Assembly: GCF_010727125.1 (NCBI RefSeq)
Contig: NZ_AP022564.1
Coordinates: 1,054,001-1,118,000, forward strand
From: Mycolicibacter terrae
GTDB lineage: Bacteria; Actinomycetota; Actinomycetes; Mycobacteriales; Mycobacteriaceae
Reading direction: 5' to 3'
DNA: 64,000 bases
Made by a program: the position numbers and the translations under genes. The notes under the pieces are model-generated. The model saw only the letters and a list, made by a program, of their open reading frames with translations, made no database searches and had not been told where the DNA came from. This document shows, in pieces, positions 16,788 through 25,443 of this stretch. The number at the start of each line of letters is the position of its first letter. Position 1 is the first letter of the stretch.

Positions 16788-17773
16788 AGCGACACGCCCG
16801 CGAGATCCAGCCCGGTGCGCACCATCTCGGCCGTCGCAGCCGGATCGGTCATCAACAGCGGGGCGGAGCGCACCGTCACGCCGTCCACCTGCGCGTGCTC
16901 GCCCTCGTGCACCAGCCAGCAGTCCAGGATCCCGGTCCCGCTACGGGCCCCGTAGTGAGCGCCCACCGCCTGCGAGGTGGAATCCAGGCCGATCACGCTC
17001 AGGCAGGTGTCGGCCATGCCGCGCAATGGCTTTCCGGCGACGATCGGTGAGTAGCCGACGATCGAGGCCGGCGTCGATCGCAGGGCCGCCCGGATGCCGG
17101 GGACGGCGAGAATGGCGCCGATGCTCACTACCGGATTGGACGGGGCCAGCAGCACCACGTCGGCTTCGGCGATGGCCTCGACGACTTCCGCTGTCGCGCT
17201 CGCCTTCTCGCTGCCGACGAAGCCGAACCCGTGGGTGGGCACCTCGGCCCGGTAGCGCACCCACCACTCCTGGAAGTGGATCGCACGCTGAGAGTCGTCG
17301 GCGGGATCGGTGATGACGACATGGGTTTCGCAGCTGTCGTTGGTCACCGGCAACAGCCTGGCACCCGGTTGCCAGCGATCACACAGTGCCGCGGTCACTT
17401 CCGTCAGCGAATAGCCGGCGCGTAGCGCCTGGGTGCGGACCAGGTGAGTGGCCAGGTCGCGATCGCCGAGACCGAACCAGTCCGGCTGCACCCCGTAGCG
17501 GGCCAACTCCTCCATCGCGTGCCAGGTTTCGTCGCGGTGACCCCAGCCGCGCTCCGGGTCCACGCCGCCGCCCAGGGTGTACATGCAGGTGTCCAGGTCC
17601 GGGCAGATCCGCACCCCGTGCATCCACGCGTCGTCGCCGACGTTGACGACCGCGGTCAGTTCATGCGCGGCGCCGTCATCCGCACCCCCGAACCGGCCCA
17701 GACCCAGCAGCTTCTGGACGCCGAGCAGGAAACGGGCACCGCCGACCCCGCCGACCAGAACCGTGACCTTCAC
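16784..17773 (-). CDS. fbiA: FbiA, phosphoenolpyruvyl/lactyl transferase of F420 synthesis
   Basis: Transfers the phospholactyl-type moiety (in mycobacteria derived from phosphoenolpyruvate) to the deazaflavin Fo, giving dehydro-F420-0. It has 329 residues (Mtb 331), CofD family. Visible motifs: [14 protein letters not shown] at the N-terminus, [26 protein letters not shown], and [14 protein letters not shown]. The GTG at 17773 matches the Mtb start; TACTGT lies eight bases upstream (possible leaderless start). First gene of fbiA-fbiB-nudix and divergent from whiB2. Confidence 0.96.
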   Translation of the reverse strand: MKVTVLVGGVGGARFLLGVQKLLGLGRFGGADDGAAHELTAVVNVGDDAWMHGVRICPDLDTCMYTLGGGVDPERGWGHRDETWHAMEELARYGVQPDWFGLGDRDLATHLVRTQALRAGYSLTEVTAALCDRWQPGARLLPVTNDSCETHVVITDPADDSQRAIHFQEWWVRYRAEVPTHGFGFVGSEKASATAEVVEAIAEADVVLLAPSNPVVSIGAILAVPGIRAALRSTPASIVGYSPIVAGKPLRGMADTCLSVIGLDSTSQAVGAHYGARSGTGILDCWLVHEGEHAQVDGVTVRSAPLLMTDPAATAEMVRTGLDLAGVSL

Positions 17774-18119
17774 AGCGCACGACAGTACCTTTGGTGAGGA
17801 TGCGGCCGGTGTGGCGGTGTGTTCCAGCGGCCGTGCAACGGCCCCGGTAAGACACGCCGAAACAGCGGTGTGGCCTACATGACAGGGACTCGCCGGTCTC
17901 GGACACGTCCGAAATCGGTCACGGGATGGTAAGGAATTTGGCCATTCGGCTTGACCGGACCAGCTAACCCGTGTCTAATCACATCAGTGTCATTTCCCGG
18001 TTGGCCAGCCGATTCCGGTGTCGCAGACCGAGATTCGATCACATGTTCGAATTGCTACGGACAACACCGCAATTGCGGGCGACATATCAGGATCGGGCGA
18101 CCAGGTGAGGAGGCAGAGG
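17774..18119. other. 346-base intergenic region between fbiA and whiB2
   Basis: No gene is seen. It contains the fbiA promoter edge (TACTGT at 17782-17787, minus strand) and a good sigma-A-like promoter for whiB2 at 17951-17979. About 140 bases of likely whiB2 5' leader follow, with GAGGAGG just before the ATG. The long leader leaves room for post-transcriptional control, but no recognised riboswitch is visible. Confidence 0.6.
17951..17979 (+). promoter_or_regulatory. Probable whiB2 promoter
   Basis: TTGACC (17951-17956), a 17-base spacer, then TCTAAT (17974-17979). Both hexamers are close to sigma-A consensus and the spacing is ideal. The start site would be about 135 bases before the whiB2 ATG. 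Confidence 0.5.
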
Positions 18120-18503
18120 ATGTCCTATGAGCACCTTTGGGGCGTAATGGGGGGGACACCGCATGCCCAGGCCGAAATGACGCCAGCGCAGACCGAGTCG
18201 GCGCCGAGCCGGCCGCATCTGAGTCTGGTTCCCGAACCCGAGGATTACGACGAATTCGACCCGTTCGATCCCGCCTCGGCCACCAACGAGCAATGGCAGG
18301 ACCGCGCCCTGTGCGCCCAGACCGACCCCGAGGCGTTCTTCCCGGAGAAGGGCGGCTCCACCCGCGAGGCCAAGAAGATCTGCACGCGGTGCTCGGTACG
18401 CACCGAGTGCCTGGAATACGCACTGGCCCACGACGAGCGGTTCGGTATCTGGGGTGGCCTGTCCGAGCGTGAGCGCCGCCGCCTCAAGCGCGGCATCATC
18501 TGA
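18120..18503 (+). CDS. whiB2: WhiB2, iron-sulfur transcription factor for septation
   Basis: Orthologue of WhiB2/WhmD, an essential WhiB-family regulator of cell division. 127 residues. Four conserved cysteines (C65, C88, C91, C97; the CxxCx5C set) would hold a 4Fe-4S cluster. They are followed by the turn FGIWGG (108-113) and a basic C-terminus ERERRRLKRG that contacts DNA. The N-terminus up to about residue 55 is acidic and variable. I chose ATG 18120 because it gives the MSYE start of M. smegmatis WhmD and has GAGGAGG at good spacing; longer in-frame starts lack a ribosome site. Confidence 0.95.
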   Translation: MSYEHLWGVMGGTPHAQAEMTPAQTESAPSRPHLSLVPEPEDYDEFDPFDPASATNEQWQDRALCAQTDPEAFFPEKGGSTREAKKICTRCSVRTECLEYALAHDERFGIWGGLSERERRRLKRGII

Positions 18504-18530
18504 GAGTTTTCGCGTTACCGGTGCCCGGCG

Positions 18531-18986
18531 CTAGTCGTCGATCGTCGGATCGATGACGGTGGGTTCGACATCCAGGTAGGTGGCGACCTGGGCCACCAGA
18601 ATTTCGTGCAATAAATCCCCGAGTTCGGTGCTGTCGTTCGCCCGTTGCTCGATCGGCTTGCGGAACAGCAGGATTCGCGCCCGCGTCGGGTTGCCCCGAA
18701 CATCGACCCCGGCGGGAATCAAGCGTGCCAGCGGAATCGGCCCGTCGGCGACCACTTCCGGGGGCCACTGCACACTGTCGGGATCCCTGGCGGCGATGCG
18801 CGGAATCTCATCGACCGCGACGTCGAGCGCCGATAGCCGTTGTTTCCAGCGTTGTTCGATGGGCTCGTAGGCCTCCAGCACCGCCATGTCGAACCGCTCG
18901 GCACGGGTGCGCCAACCCGGCACGGTCGACGGCAGCAGCGGCCCGCGGGGCTCGCGGCCGCGCCAATGCCGACGCGTGGCGATCAC
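18531..18986 (-). CDS. Minizincin-like metallopeptidase family protein (Rv3259 homologue)
   Basis: 151 residues; Mtb Rv3259 is similar. Belongs to the small zincin-like (DUF1025) metallopeptidase family. The expected zinc site HExxH is degenerate: the sequence reads LLHEILVAQVATYL, with His and Glu but no second His, so protease activity is doubtful. Conserved core: IPRIAARDPDSVQWPPEVVADGP and RLIPAGVDVRGN. GTG 18986 is selected because TACCAT lies seven bases upstream (leaderless). It is divergent from the next gene with only 90 bases between starts and convergent with whiB2. Confidence 0.85.
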   Translation of the reverse strand: MIATRRHWRGREPRGPLLPSTVPGWRTRAERFDMAVLEAYEPIEQRWKQRLSALDVAVDEIPRIAARDPDSVQWPPEVVADGPIPLARLIPAGVDVRGNPTRARILLFRKPIEQRANDSTELGDLLHEILVAQVATYLDVEPTVIDPTIDD

Positions 18987-18993
18987 GCAGACG

Positions 18994-18999
18994 ATGGTA
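18994..18999 (-). promoter_or_regulatory. -10 element of Rv3259 homologue (leaderless)
   Basis: TACCAT on the minus strand, seven bases before GTG 18986. Confidence 0.5.
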
Positions 19000-19063
19000 A
19001 CGGTTGCGCATAGCGTGCCCGCCCGTTGCGCGTGTCCGGCGCCGCGGCAGTACGCGGCCACGA

Positions 19064-19069
19064 TAGCCT
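19064..19069 (+). promoter_or_regulatory. -10 element of DUF3499 gene (leaderless)
   Basis: TAGCCT, seven bases before GTG 19077. It is back to back with the divergent leaderless promoter at 18994-18999. Confidence 0.5.
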
Positions 19070-19076
19070 CACGAGC

Positions 19077-19517
19077 GTGAACGTTCCCCGCCGCTGCTGT
19101 CGGCCAGGGTGTCCGCACTACGCGGTGGCGACGCTGACGTTCGTCTACTCGGACTCCACCGCCGTGGTCGGACCGCTGGCGACCGCCGCCGAGCCGCATT
19201 CGTGGGATCTGTGCTTCAACCACGCCGGCCGGATCACCGCCCCGCGCGGCTGGGAACTGGTCCGCCACCCCGGCCCCTGGGTCTCCCCCGAGGAGGACGA
19301 CCTGATCGCCCTCGCCGAAGCGGTGCGCGAGGGCCAGACCGGGCAAGCCGCGCCCGCCAACGGGTGGTACCCGCAGGCCGGGCCGACGGATTCCGGTGCC
19401 CGCAGTGCACCGGCCACCGCCCCCGGCGGCGGCGTGCTGGCGCCGCCGGGTCCCAGCGGCAAGAGCAACGGCCGGCGCCGGGGTCACCTGCGTGTGTTGC
19501 CCGACCCGTCAGACTGA
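19077..19517 (+). CDS. DUF3499 zinc-ribbon-like protein (Rv3258c homologue)
   Basis: 146 residues, conserved in mycobacteria next to the phosphomannomutase gene; function unknown. The N-terminus RRCCRPGCPHYAVATLTFVY and a later WDLCFNHA resemble a small zinc-binding module (Cys-rich knuckle plus Cys/His). The C-terminal third is Gly/Pro-rich and ends in a basic RRRGHLRVL segment, possibly nucleic-acid or membrane contacting (inference). GTG 19077 is supported by TAGCCT seven bases upstream. pmmA starts 58 bases downstream. Confidence 0.85.
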   Translation: MNVPRRCCRPGCPHYAVATLTFVYSDSTAVVGPLATAAEPHSWDLCFNHAGRITAPRGWELVRHPGPWVSPEEDDLIALAEAVREGQTGQAAPANGWYPQAGPTDSGARSAPATAPGGGVLAPPGPSGKSNGRRRGHLRVLPDPSD

Positions 19518-19575
19518 TCGCGGGTTCCGGGCTAGGCTTGAGCGTCAAGAGTCCACTTCGTCAGGAGCCCTGTCC

Positions 19576-20988
19576 ATGTCTCGGCCCGCTGCGGCTGTCC
19601 ACCGTGTGATCAAGGCGTACGACGTACGTGGCCTGGTCGGTTCGGAGATCGATGAATCCCTGGTTACCGAGGTCGGAGCCGTCTTCGCCCGGCTGATGAG
19701 CGACGAGGGCGCCAGCCAGGTGGTGATCGGCCACGACATGCGGGAGAGTTCGCCACCGCTGTCGGCCGCGTTCGCCGAAGGAGTGGTCGCCCAGGGCCTC
19801 GACGTGATCCGGATCGGTCTGGCCTCGACCGACCAGCTCTATTTCGCGTCCGGCTCGCTGGACTGCCCGGGGGCGATGTTCACCGCCAGCCATAATCCGG
19901 CCGCCTACAACGGCATCAAGCTGTGCCGGGCGGGCGCCAAGCCCGTGGGCGCAGACACCGGCCTGGGCCGGATCCGCGACGAGCTGATCGCCGGCGTGGA
20001 CGCCGTCGCCGGCCGGTCCGGGGAGCGCGGCAACATCACCGATCGCGACGTGCTGAGTGACTACGCGACGTTCCTGCACTCCCTGGTCGACATCAGCGGC
20101 TCGCGCCCGCTGCGCGTGGCCGTCGACGCCGGAAACGGCATGGCCGGCCACACCGCCCCGGCGGTGTTCGGCTCGATCGAGGCGATCACGCTGCTGCCGT
20201 TGTATTTCGAGTTGGACGGGAACTTTCCCAACCACGAGGCCAACCCGTTGGACCCGGCCAACCTCGTCGACCTGCAGGCCTTCGTCCGGGACAGCGGCGC
20301 TGATATCGGGCTGGCCTTCGACGGCGATGCCGACCGGTGCTTCGTCGTCGACGAGCGCGGTGAGCCGGTGTCCCCGTCGGCGGTGACCGGCCTGGTCGCC
20401 GCCCGCGAACTGGCCCGCGAGCCCGGCGCGTCGGTGATCCACAACCTGATCACCTCCCGGGCGGTGGCCGAACTGGTGGCAGAGCGCGGCGGCACGCCGT
20501 TGCGGTCGCGGGTCGGGCACTCCTACATCAAGGGGCTGATGGCCGAGACCGGCGCCATCTTCGGCGGGGAGCACTCGGCGCACTACTACTTCCGGGACTT
20601 CTGGGGCGCCGACTCGGGCATGCTGGCCGCCCTGCACGTGCTGGCCGCACTCGGTGAACAGCGGCGGCCGCTGTCCGAGCTGACCGCCGACTACCAGCGG
20701 TACGCGGCATCCGGCGAGATCAACTACACCCTGGCGGAGGGCGGCGACGCCAATGCTTACGCCGACGCGGTGGTCGCCTCGTTCGGCGACCAGGTCTCCG
20801 TCGACCGCCTGGACGGGGTGACCGTCGACCTGGGTGGAGGCAGCTGGTTCAACCTGCGCAGCTCCAACACCGAACCGCTGCTGCGGCTCAACGTGGAGGC
20901 GCCCGACGCCGCCGCGGTCGACGCCGTGGTGGCCAGGGTCGCCGAGCAGATCGAGGCCGTCAACACCGCCGAGAAGTCACGGTCGTGA
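19576..20988 (+). CDS. pmmA: PmmA, phosphomannomutase
   Basis: Interconverts mannose-6-phosphate and mannose-1-phosphate for GDP-mannose synthesis. 470 residues, alpha-D-phosphohexomutase family (Mtb Rv3257c: 465). Active-site loop TASHNPAAYNG with the phosphoserine, metal loop FDGDADRC, sugar loop GGEHSAHYYF and the C-terminal phosphate loop RSSNTEPLLR. ATG 19576 follows CAGGAG at good spacing. Together with manA (M6P supply) and manB (GDP-mannose) it gives the full mannose donor route in this window. Confidence 0.96.
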   Translation: MSRPAAAVHRVIKAYDVRGLVGSEIDESLVTEVGAVFARLMSDEGASQVVIGHDMRESSPPLSAAFAEGVVAQGLDVIRIGLASTDQLYFASGSLDCPGAMFTASHNPAAYNGIKLCRAGAKPVGADTGLGRIRDELIAGVDAVAGRSGERGNITDRDVLSDYATFLHSLVDISGSRPLRVAVDAGNGMAGHTAPAVFGSIEAITLLPLYFELDGNFPNHEANPLDPANLVDLQAFVRDSGADIGLAFDGDADRCFVVDERGEPVSPSAVTGLVAARELAREPGASVIHNLITSRAVAELVAERGGTPLRSRVGHSYIKGLMAETGAIFGGEHSAHYYFRDFWGADSGMLAALHVLAALGEQRRPLSELTADYQRYAASGEINYTLAEGGDANAYADAVVASFGDQVSVDRLDGVTVDLGGGSWFNLRSSNTEPLLRLNVEAPDAAAVDAVVARVAEQIEAVNTAEKSRS

Positions 20989-22133
20989 ACGCGTTCTCCG
21001 GATCCTTTTCTTCCACCGTCGATCTCGACGACACCGAGGCAGTGCTGGCCGCCGACCATGACGGGGCGTTGCGGGCCGCCTCGATGGCCGGGGCTCAGGT
21101 GCGCGCCACCGCCGCCGCGGTCGCCGAGGGCGCCCTGGACACGGTGCGCAGCGACAGCCGGGACTATCCGCCGCGCACACTGATCTGGGTGGCTACCCGT
21201 GGAACGGCGGCGACGGCGGGAAGCCTGTTGTCCGCGGCCCGCGGGGATTCGGCTCGCGAACCGCTGGTGCCGGCCGCCGAGGCCCCGGCGTGGATCGGGT
21301 CACTGGACGTGCTGGTCGTCGCCGGCGACGACCCGGGGGATCCGGCGCTGGTCGCCGCGGCCGCGGCCGGGGTGCGGCGCGGGGCGCGGGTGGTGGTGGC
21401 CGCTCCCTACGAGGGCCCGCTGCGCGATGCCACCGCCGGGCGGGCCGCGGTGCTGGAGCCGCGGATCGGTGTGCCGGACGAGTTCGGCCTGCCGCGCTAC
21501 CTGGCTGCCGGGCTGGCCGTGCTCGACGCCGTGGACGCCGGGCCCGCCGGTCCGCAGACCGACCTGGGCGCGCTGGCCGACGAACTGGACGCCGAGGCGC
21601 TGCGCAACAGCGCCGGTCGCGAGCTCTTCACCAACCCGGCGAAGATGCTGGCGGACCGCATCGCTGGCCGCGACGTGGCGCTGGCCGGTGACTGCCCGGC
21701 GACGCTGGCGCTGGCCCGGCACGGTTCGGTGGCGATGCTGCGGATCGGGCGGACGACGGTGGCGGCGACCGGGCTGGCCGATGCGGTGAGCGCGCTGCGG
21801 GCCCGGGCCGCTGAAGGCGCCGCGGGATCGGCCGATATTTTTCACGATGAACAGATCGACGGCCCGGTCGGTGACCGGCTGCGGGTGCTGGCCCTGGCGC
21901 TGGCCGCCGACCGTACCGTGGTGGCCGCCCGGATCAGCGGTCTGACCGATGTCGACCTGATCGGCGCGGGGGATGTACCGCTGACACCGGGGGCGCCCGA
22001 GGAGTCCGCGGGGCCGGCGGAGCCGTCGGGGGTGCCGGTCCAGGCCGGTGCGGGCCCGGCCGAACAACAGCTTGCGGTGTTGGCTGTGCGGTTGGAGATG
22101 GCCGCCGCCTATGTGCGACTTTTGCGGGGTTGA
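20985..22133 (+). CDS. SIS/phosphoglucose-isomerase-like protein between pmmA and manA (Rv3256c homologue)
   Basis: 382 residues, TobH/Rv3256c type. The GTG overlaps the pmmA stop (GTGA). The fold looks like a two-domain sugar-isomerase (SIS) protein: repeated segments of the form DVLVVAGDDPGDPALVAAAAAG and RVVVAAPYEGP. However, the catalytic residues of phosphoglucose or phosphomannose isomerases are not evident to me. Very Ala/Gly/Asp-rich. The conserved position pmmA-this-manA suggests a role in mannose phosphate metabolism, perhaps regulatory or as a second isomerase (inference). A Pro/Gly-rich insert lies near the C-terminus (about 330-355). Confidence 0.8.
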   Translation: MNAFSGSFSSTVDLDDTEAVLAADHDGALRAASMAGAQVRATAAAVAEGALDTVRSDSRDYPPRTLIWVATRGTAATAGSLLSAARGDSAREPLVPAAEAPAWIGSLDVLVVAGDDPGDPALVAAAAAGVRRGARVVVAAPYEGPLRDATAGRAAVLEPRIGVPDEFGLPRYLAAGLAVLDAVDAGPAGPQTDLGALADELDAEALRNSAGRELFTNPAKMLADRIAGRDVALAGDCPATLALARHGSVAMLRIGRTTVAATGLADAVSALRARAAEGAAGSADIFHDEQIDGPVGDRLRVLALALAADRTVVAARISGLTDVDLIGAGDVPLTPGAPEESAGPAEPSGVPVQAGAGPAEQQLAVLAVRLEMAAAYVRLLRG

Positions 22134-22141
22134 CGAGAACA

Positions 22142-23398
22142 GTGGAACCACTACGCGGCGCGATACGGACCTACGCCTGGGGCTCGAGGACCGCGATCGC
22201 CGAGTTCACCGGGCGGCCGGTCCCGGCGGCGCACCCGGAAGCCGAGCTGTGGCTGGGCGCGCACCCCGGTGACCCGGCCTGGCTGGAGACTCCCGACGGC
22301 GAGGTGTCGCTGCTGGAGGTCTTGACCGCCGACTGGGAGGGTCAGCTCGGCCCGGTGGCTCATGCCCGCTTCGGTGACCGACTGCCGTTCCTGGTCAAGG
22401 TGCTGGCCGCCGACGAGCCGCTGTCCCTGCAGGCCCACCCCAGCACCATGCAGGCCATCGAGGGCTACGAACGTGAGGAACGCCTCGGGGTTCCGGTGTC
22501 CTCGCCGATCCGCAACTACCGCGACACCAGCCACAAACCCGAACTGCTGGTGGCCCTGCAGCCGTTCGAAGCGCTGGCCGGCTTCCGGCCCGCGGCGCGC
22601 ACCACGGAGCTGTTGCGGGCGCTGGCGGTGTCGGACCTCGACCCGTTCATCGATCTGCTCGGTGGCTCTCCCGACGGTGGCCCTACAGAAGTCGACCAGT
22701 CCGACGCCGACGGCCTGCGGGCACTGTTCACCACCTGGATCACCGCGCCGCAGCCCGATCTCGACGTTCTGGTGCCGGCGGTCCTCGAGGGCGCCATTCA
22801 ATACCTCAGTTCCGACGCCGGCGAATTCGCCGCGGAGGCCAAGACGGTGCTCGAACTCGGCGAGCGCTACCCGGGCGACGCCGGTGTGCTGGCCGCGCTG
22901 TTGCTCAACCGGGTCAGCCTGGCCCCGGGTGAGGCGATCTTCCTGGCGGCCGGCAACCTGCACACCTACCTTCAGGGTGTCGGCCTGGAGGTGATGGCCA
23001 ACTCGGACAACGTGCTTCGCGGCGGTCTGACGCCCAAGCACGTCGACGTGCCCGAACTGCTGCGGGTGCTGGACTTCACACCCACGACCGAGGAGGCGCT
23101 GCGGCCGGCGGTGCACACCGAGGGGCCGGAGGTGATCTACCAGACCCCGGCCGAGGAGTTCGCGGTGTCACGGCTGACACTGGACGGCGCCTACCTCGGC
23201 CACGAGGTGGACGCCCCGGCGCACCATGACGGACCGCAGATCCTGCTGTGCACCGAGGGCGCGGTCACGGTGCACGCCAAGTCGGGGACGTTGACGCTGC
23301 ACCGGGGCGAGTCGGCCTGGGTGCCCAGCGACGACGGACCGATCCGGCTACTGGCCCAGCAGAATTCGGCACTGTTCCGGGCGACGATAGGCCTGTGA
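22142..23398 (+). CDS. manA: ManA, mannose-6-phosphate isomerase
   Basis: Type I zinc-dependent phosphomannose isomerase (fructose-6-P to mannose-6-P), 418 residues. Zinc ligands are visible in LSLQAHPS (Gln and His), HKPELLVAL (Glu) and AAGNLHTYL (His). The NSDNVLRGGLTPKHVDVPELL signature is present. The C-terminal cupin-like part holds GPQILLCTEG. I chose GTG 22142, which matches the Mtb N-terminus (MELLRG). A TTG at 22130 overlapping the previous stop is the alternative. The next gene starts directly at the stop. Confidence 0.95.
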   Translation: MEPLRGAIRTYAWGSRTAIAEFTGRPVPAAHPEAELWLGAHPGDPAWLETPDGEVSLLEVLTADWEGQLGPVAHARFGDRLPFLVKVLAADEPLSLQAHPSTMQAIEGYEREERLGVPVSSPIRNYRDTSHKPELLVALQPFEALAGFRPAARTTELLRALAVSDLDPFIDLLGGSPDGGPTEVDQSDADGLRALFTTWITAPQPDLDVLVPAVLEGAIQYLSSDAGEFAAEAKTVLELGERYPGDAGVLAALLLNRVSLAPGEAIFLAAGNLHTYLQGVGLEVMANSDNVLRGGLTPKHVDVPELLRVLDFTPTTEEALRPAVHTEGPEVIYQTPAEEFAVSRLTLDGAYLGHEVDAPAHHDGPQILLCTEGAVTVHAKSGTLTLHRGESAWVPSDDGPIRLLAQQNSALFRATIGL

Positions 23399-24340
23399 GT
23401 GTCCTCGTCCGGTAGTACCAGGGCGATCATCGCGGCGCTGGCCGCCAATGCCGGGATCGCGGTGGCGAAGTTCGTCGGATACGCGATCACCGGCAGCGCG
23501 GCCATGCTCGCCGAAGCGGTGCACTCGGTGGTCGACACCTCCAACCAGGCGCTGCTGCTGTTCGGCCAGCGGGCCGCTGCCAAGGCGCCGGATGCGTTGC
23601 ATCCGTTCGGGTACGGGCGCAGTCGCTACTTCTGGTCATTTGTGGTGGCGCTGGTGCTGTTCAGCCTGGGCTCGATGTTCGCGATGTTCGAGGGCTACGA
23701 AAAGGTCCGCCACCCCGTCGAGTTGAGCTCGCCGGTGGTCGCAGTGACGATTCTTGTCGTGGCGATCCTGTTGGAGGCCTTCAGCTTTCGCACCGCGGTG
23801 CGCGAGTCGCGCCCGCTCAAAGGCGATGGCAGCTGGTTGCGGTTCCTGCGCACTTCGCGCAACCCGGAGCTTCCGGTGGTGTTGCTGGAGGACACCGGCG
23901 CGCTGATCGGCCTGTTGCTGGCGCTGGCGGGGGTGGGCCTGAGCATGCTCACCGACAACCCGGTCTGGGACGGCGTGGCAACCTTGGGCATCGGCGCGCT
24001 GCTGGGGGTGATAGCGGTGTTCCTGATGGTCGAGATGCACAGTCTGCTGATCGGTGAGGGCGCCACCGTCGCCGAGGACCGGGCCATCCGGGCGGCGCTG
24101 GAAGGGACCGCCAACGTCACCCGGCTGATCCACATCCGCACCCAGTACCTGGGTCCCGACGAGATGCTGGTGGGGGCCAAGATCGCGGTGGTTCCCCGGC
24201 TGGACCTGTCCGCAATCGCGGCCACCATCGATGCCGCCGAAGCCAATATCCGCGCTGCCGTGCCCGCAGCCCGGGTCATCTATCTCGAACCTGACCTGGA
24301 CCGCACGCCTGTGCCAGACTCGCTGGAGCAGAAAGGTTGA
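23399..24340 (+). CDS. Cation diffusion facilitator transporter
   Basis: CDF-family metal/proton antiporter, 313 residues. Six membrane helices are predicted within residues 8-220, with the transport-site HSVVD (H42, D46) in helix 2 and LLEDTGALIG (E164, D165) in helix 5. This is the ED-type helix 5 of a ZnT9-like subgroup rather than the canonical HxxxD. The soluble C-terminal domain (about 225-313) has the ferredoxin-like CDF fold (TRLIHIRTQYLGPDEMLVGAKI). The GTG begins at the base after the manA stop. The gene is translationally coupled to a csb1-like gene that overlaps its stop, an unexpected partner. Not part of the Mtb gene order. Confidence 0.88.
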   Translation: MSSSGSTRAIIAALAANAGIAVAKFVGYAITGSAAMLAEAVHSVVDTSNQALLLFGQRAAAKAPDALHPFGYGRSRYFWSFVVALVLFSLGSMFAMFEGYEKVRHPVELSSPVVAVTILVVAILLEAFSFRTAVRESRPLKGDGSWLRFLRTSRNPELPVVLLEDTGALIGLLLALAGVGLSMLTDNPVWDGVATLGIGALLGVIAVFLMVEMHSLLIGEGATVAEDRAIRAALEGTANVTRLIHIRTQYLGPDEMLVGAKIAVVPRLDLSAIAATIDAAEANIRAAVPAARVIYLEPDLDRTPVPDSLEQKG

Positions 24341-25419
24341 CCGTTTTGTCCAGCTTCTCCTACCAACAGCTGACCGCCGCCTGCCAGGCCGGCGGTGCCA
24401 GCACCCTGAGCGTGGCCACCGAGTTGGCCCCGGCGGGCGGGCCCCACGCGGCGATCGCCCCGGCCCACCGCCCCGGACGCGGGCCGTCGGCCATCGCCCA
24501 CGAGATCCGTCTGATCGACGGCAATCCCACGCCGACGGTGGTCGTCGACGACAATCAGAGCCAGATTCAGCGCGTCGAAGCCGCGATCCTGCAAGCTATC
24601 CGCGATCAGCACCCGTTGCTGAGCCGGGTGCCGCACCTACAGGTGTCCTATGAGGGCGGCCGGTCGGTTTACACCGATCTTGAACTGCCGCAACGGATCT
24701 TCGATGGTCATTTCCTGACCGGCTCGATCGACGCCCTTCCGGCGATCGCCCACCCGGTCTACCGGGCCGCTCGTGAGAGTAACCCGGAAAATGCCCGCCC
24801 GGTATTGGAATTAAGCCCTGGCAGCCTGGTTTTCGGTGCGATCGACGCCGCCCGCGGCACCGGCCAGAGCCGCTTTCGCGGCGTGTTGTCCGGTGAGATC
24901 ATCGGCGTGCTCGTCGAGGGTGCGCCGACTGATTCGCGCGCCGGCGCCGACAGCGTCTGCTGCAGCCGCATCATTCGCACCCAGGTGCTCAGTTTCGCCG
25001 CGCTGCGGCAACTGCGGTTCGACTGCGGGCCCGCCGGCGACGAGGCGTGCCGGGCATTGTTGGGCGCCTACGCGCTGGCCGGGCTGGCGCGCTCGAACGC
25101 CGAGTTGAGCATCCGGGCCAATTGCGACCTGGTCGAGACCGGCCCGACGACGTTGAAGCTCGACGCCCGCGACGGCGAATTCATCGAGCTGGCGGCGCTG
25201 TCGATCGAGCAGGCCGACGAACTGCTGGAGCGCGCGCTGATCGAGGCCTACCGGGAGGCCGACATCACCTGGCGCGGCCAGGTGCTGCACGTCACCGGAA
25301 ATGCCGGGGCCTACGCCGCCGCCCAGAACGGGGGAGTAGAACAGGCGCCGGTCGCCTACGAGCCGCGGCGCTTCCGGCTGCCGCACTTCATTGAGGCTCG
25401 GCGGACCACCGCGCACTGA
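24337..25419 (+). CDS. csb1: Orphan Csb1/Cas7u (type I-U/I-G CRISPR backbone) homologue
   Basis: 360 residues recognisable as the RAMP protein Csb1 (GSU0053/Cas7u), the crRNA-coating backbone subunit of type I-U (I-G) Cascade. Family-like segments in order: TELAPAGGPHAAIAPA, the N-terminal DDNQSQIQRVEAAI, LPQRIFDGHF, LELSPGSLVFGAID, RFRGVLSGEIIGVL, SRIIRTQVLSFAALRQLRF, SIRANCDLVETGPT. The lysine-rich insert usual before the SRIIR segment is absent or very short, explaining the smaller size. No csb2, cas8, cas3, cas1/2/4 or CRISPR array is in the window. It starts at TTG 24337 (TTGA overlap with the CDF gene) or TTG 24346, which is better spaced from AAAGG. The open frame is intact. Function unknown: possibly a domesticated RNA-binding protein. 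Confidence 0.8.
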   Translation: MTVLSSFSYQQLTAACQAGGASTLSVATELAPAGGPHAAIAPAHRPGRGPSAIAHEIRLIDGNPTPTVVVDDNQSQIQRVEAAILQAIRDQHPLLSRVPHLQVSYEGGRSVYTDLELPQRIFDGHFLTGSIDALPAIAHPVYRAARESNPENARPVLELSPGSLVFGAIDAARGTGQSRFRGVLSGEIIGVLVEGAPTDSRAGADSVCCSRIIRTQVLSFAALRQLRFDCGPAGDEACRALLGAYALAGLARSNAELSIRANCDLVETGPTTLKLDARDGEFIELAALSIEQADELLERALIEAYREADITWRGQVLHVTGNAGAYAAAQNGGVEQAPVAYEPRRFRLPHFIEARRTTAH

Positions 25420-25443
25420 GCCGGCGACCGGCGCGCATCAACG

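Noticed and set aside
15381..16955. Plus-strand 524-codon frame opposite fbiB
   Set aside because: Antisense to an unambiguous FbiB; composition is low-complexity Arg/Gly/His.
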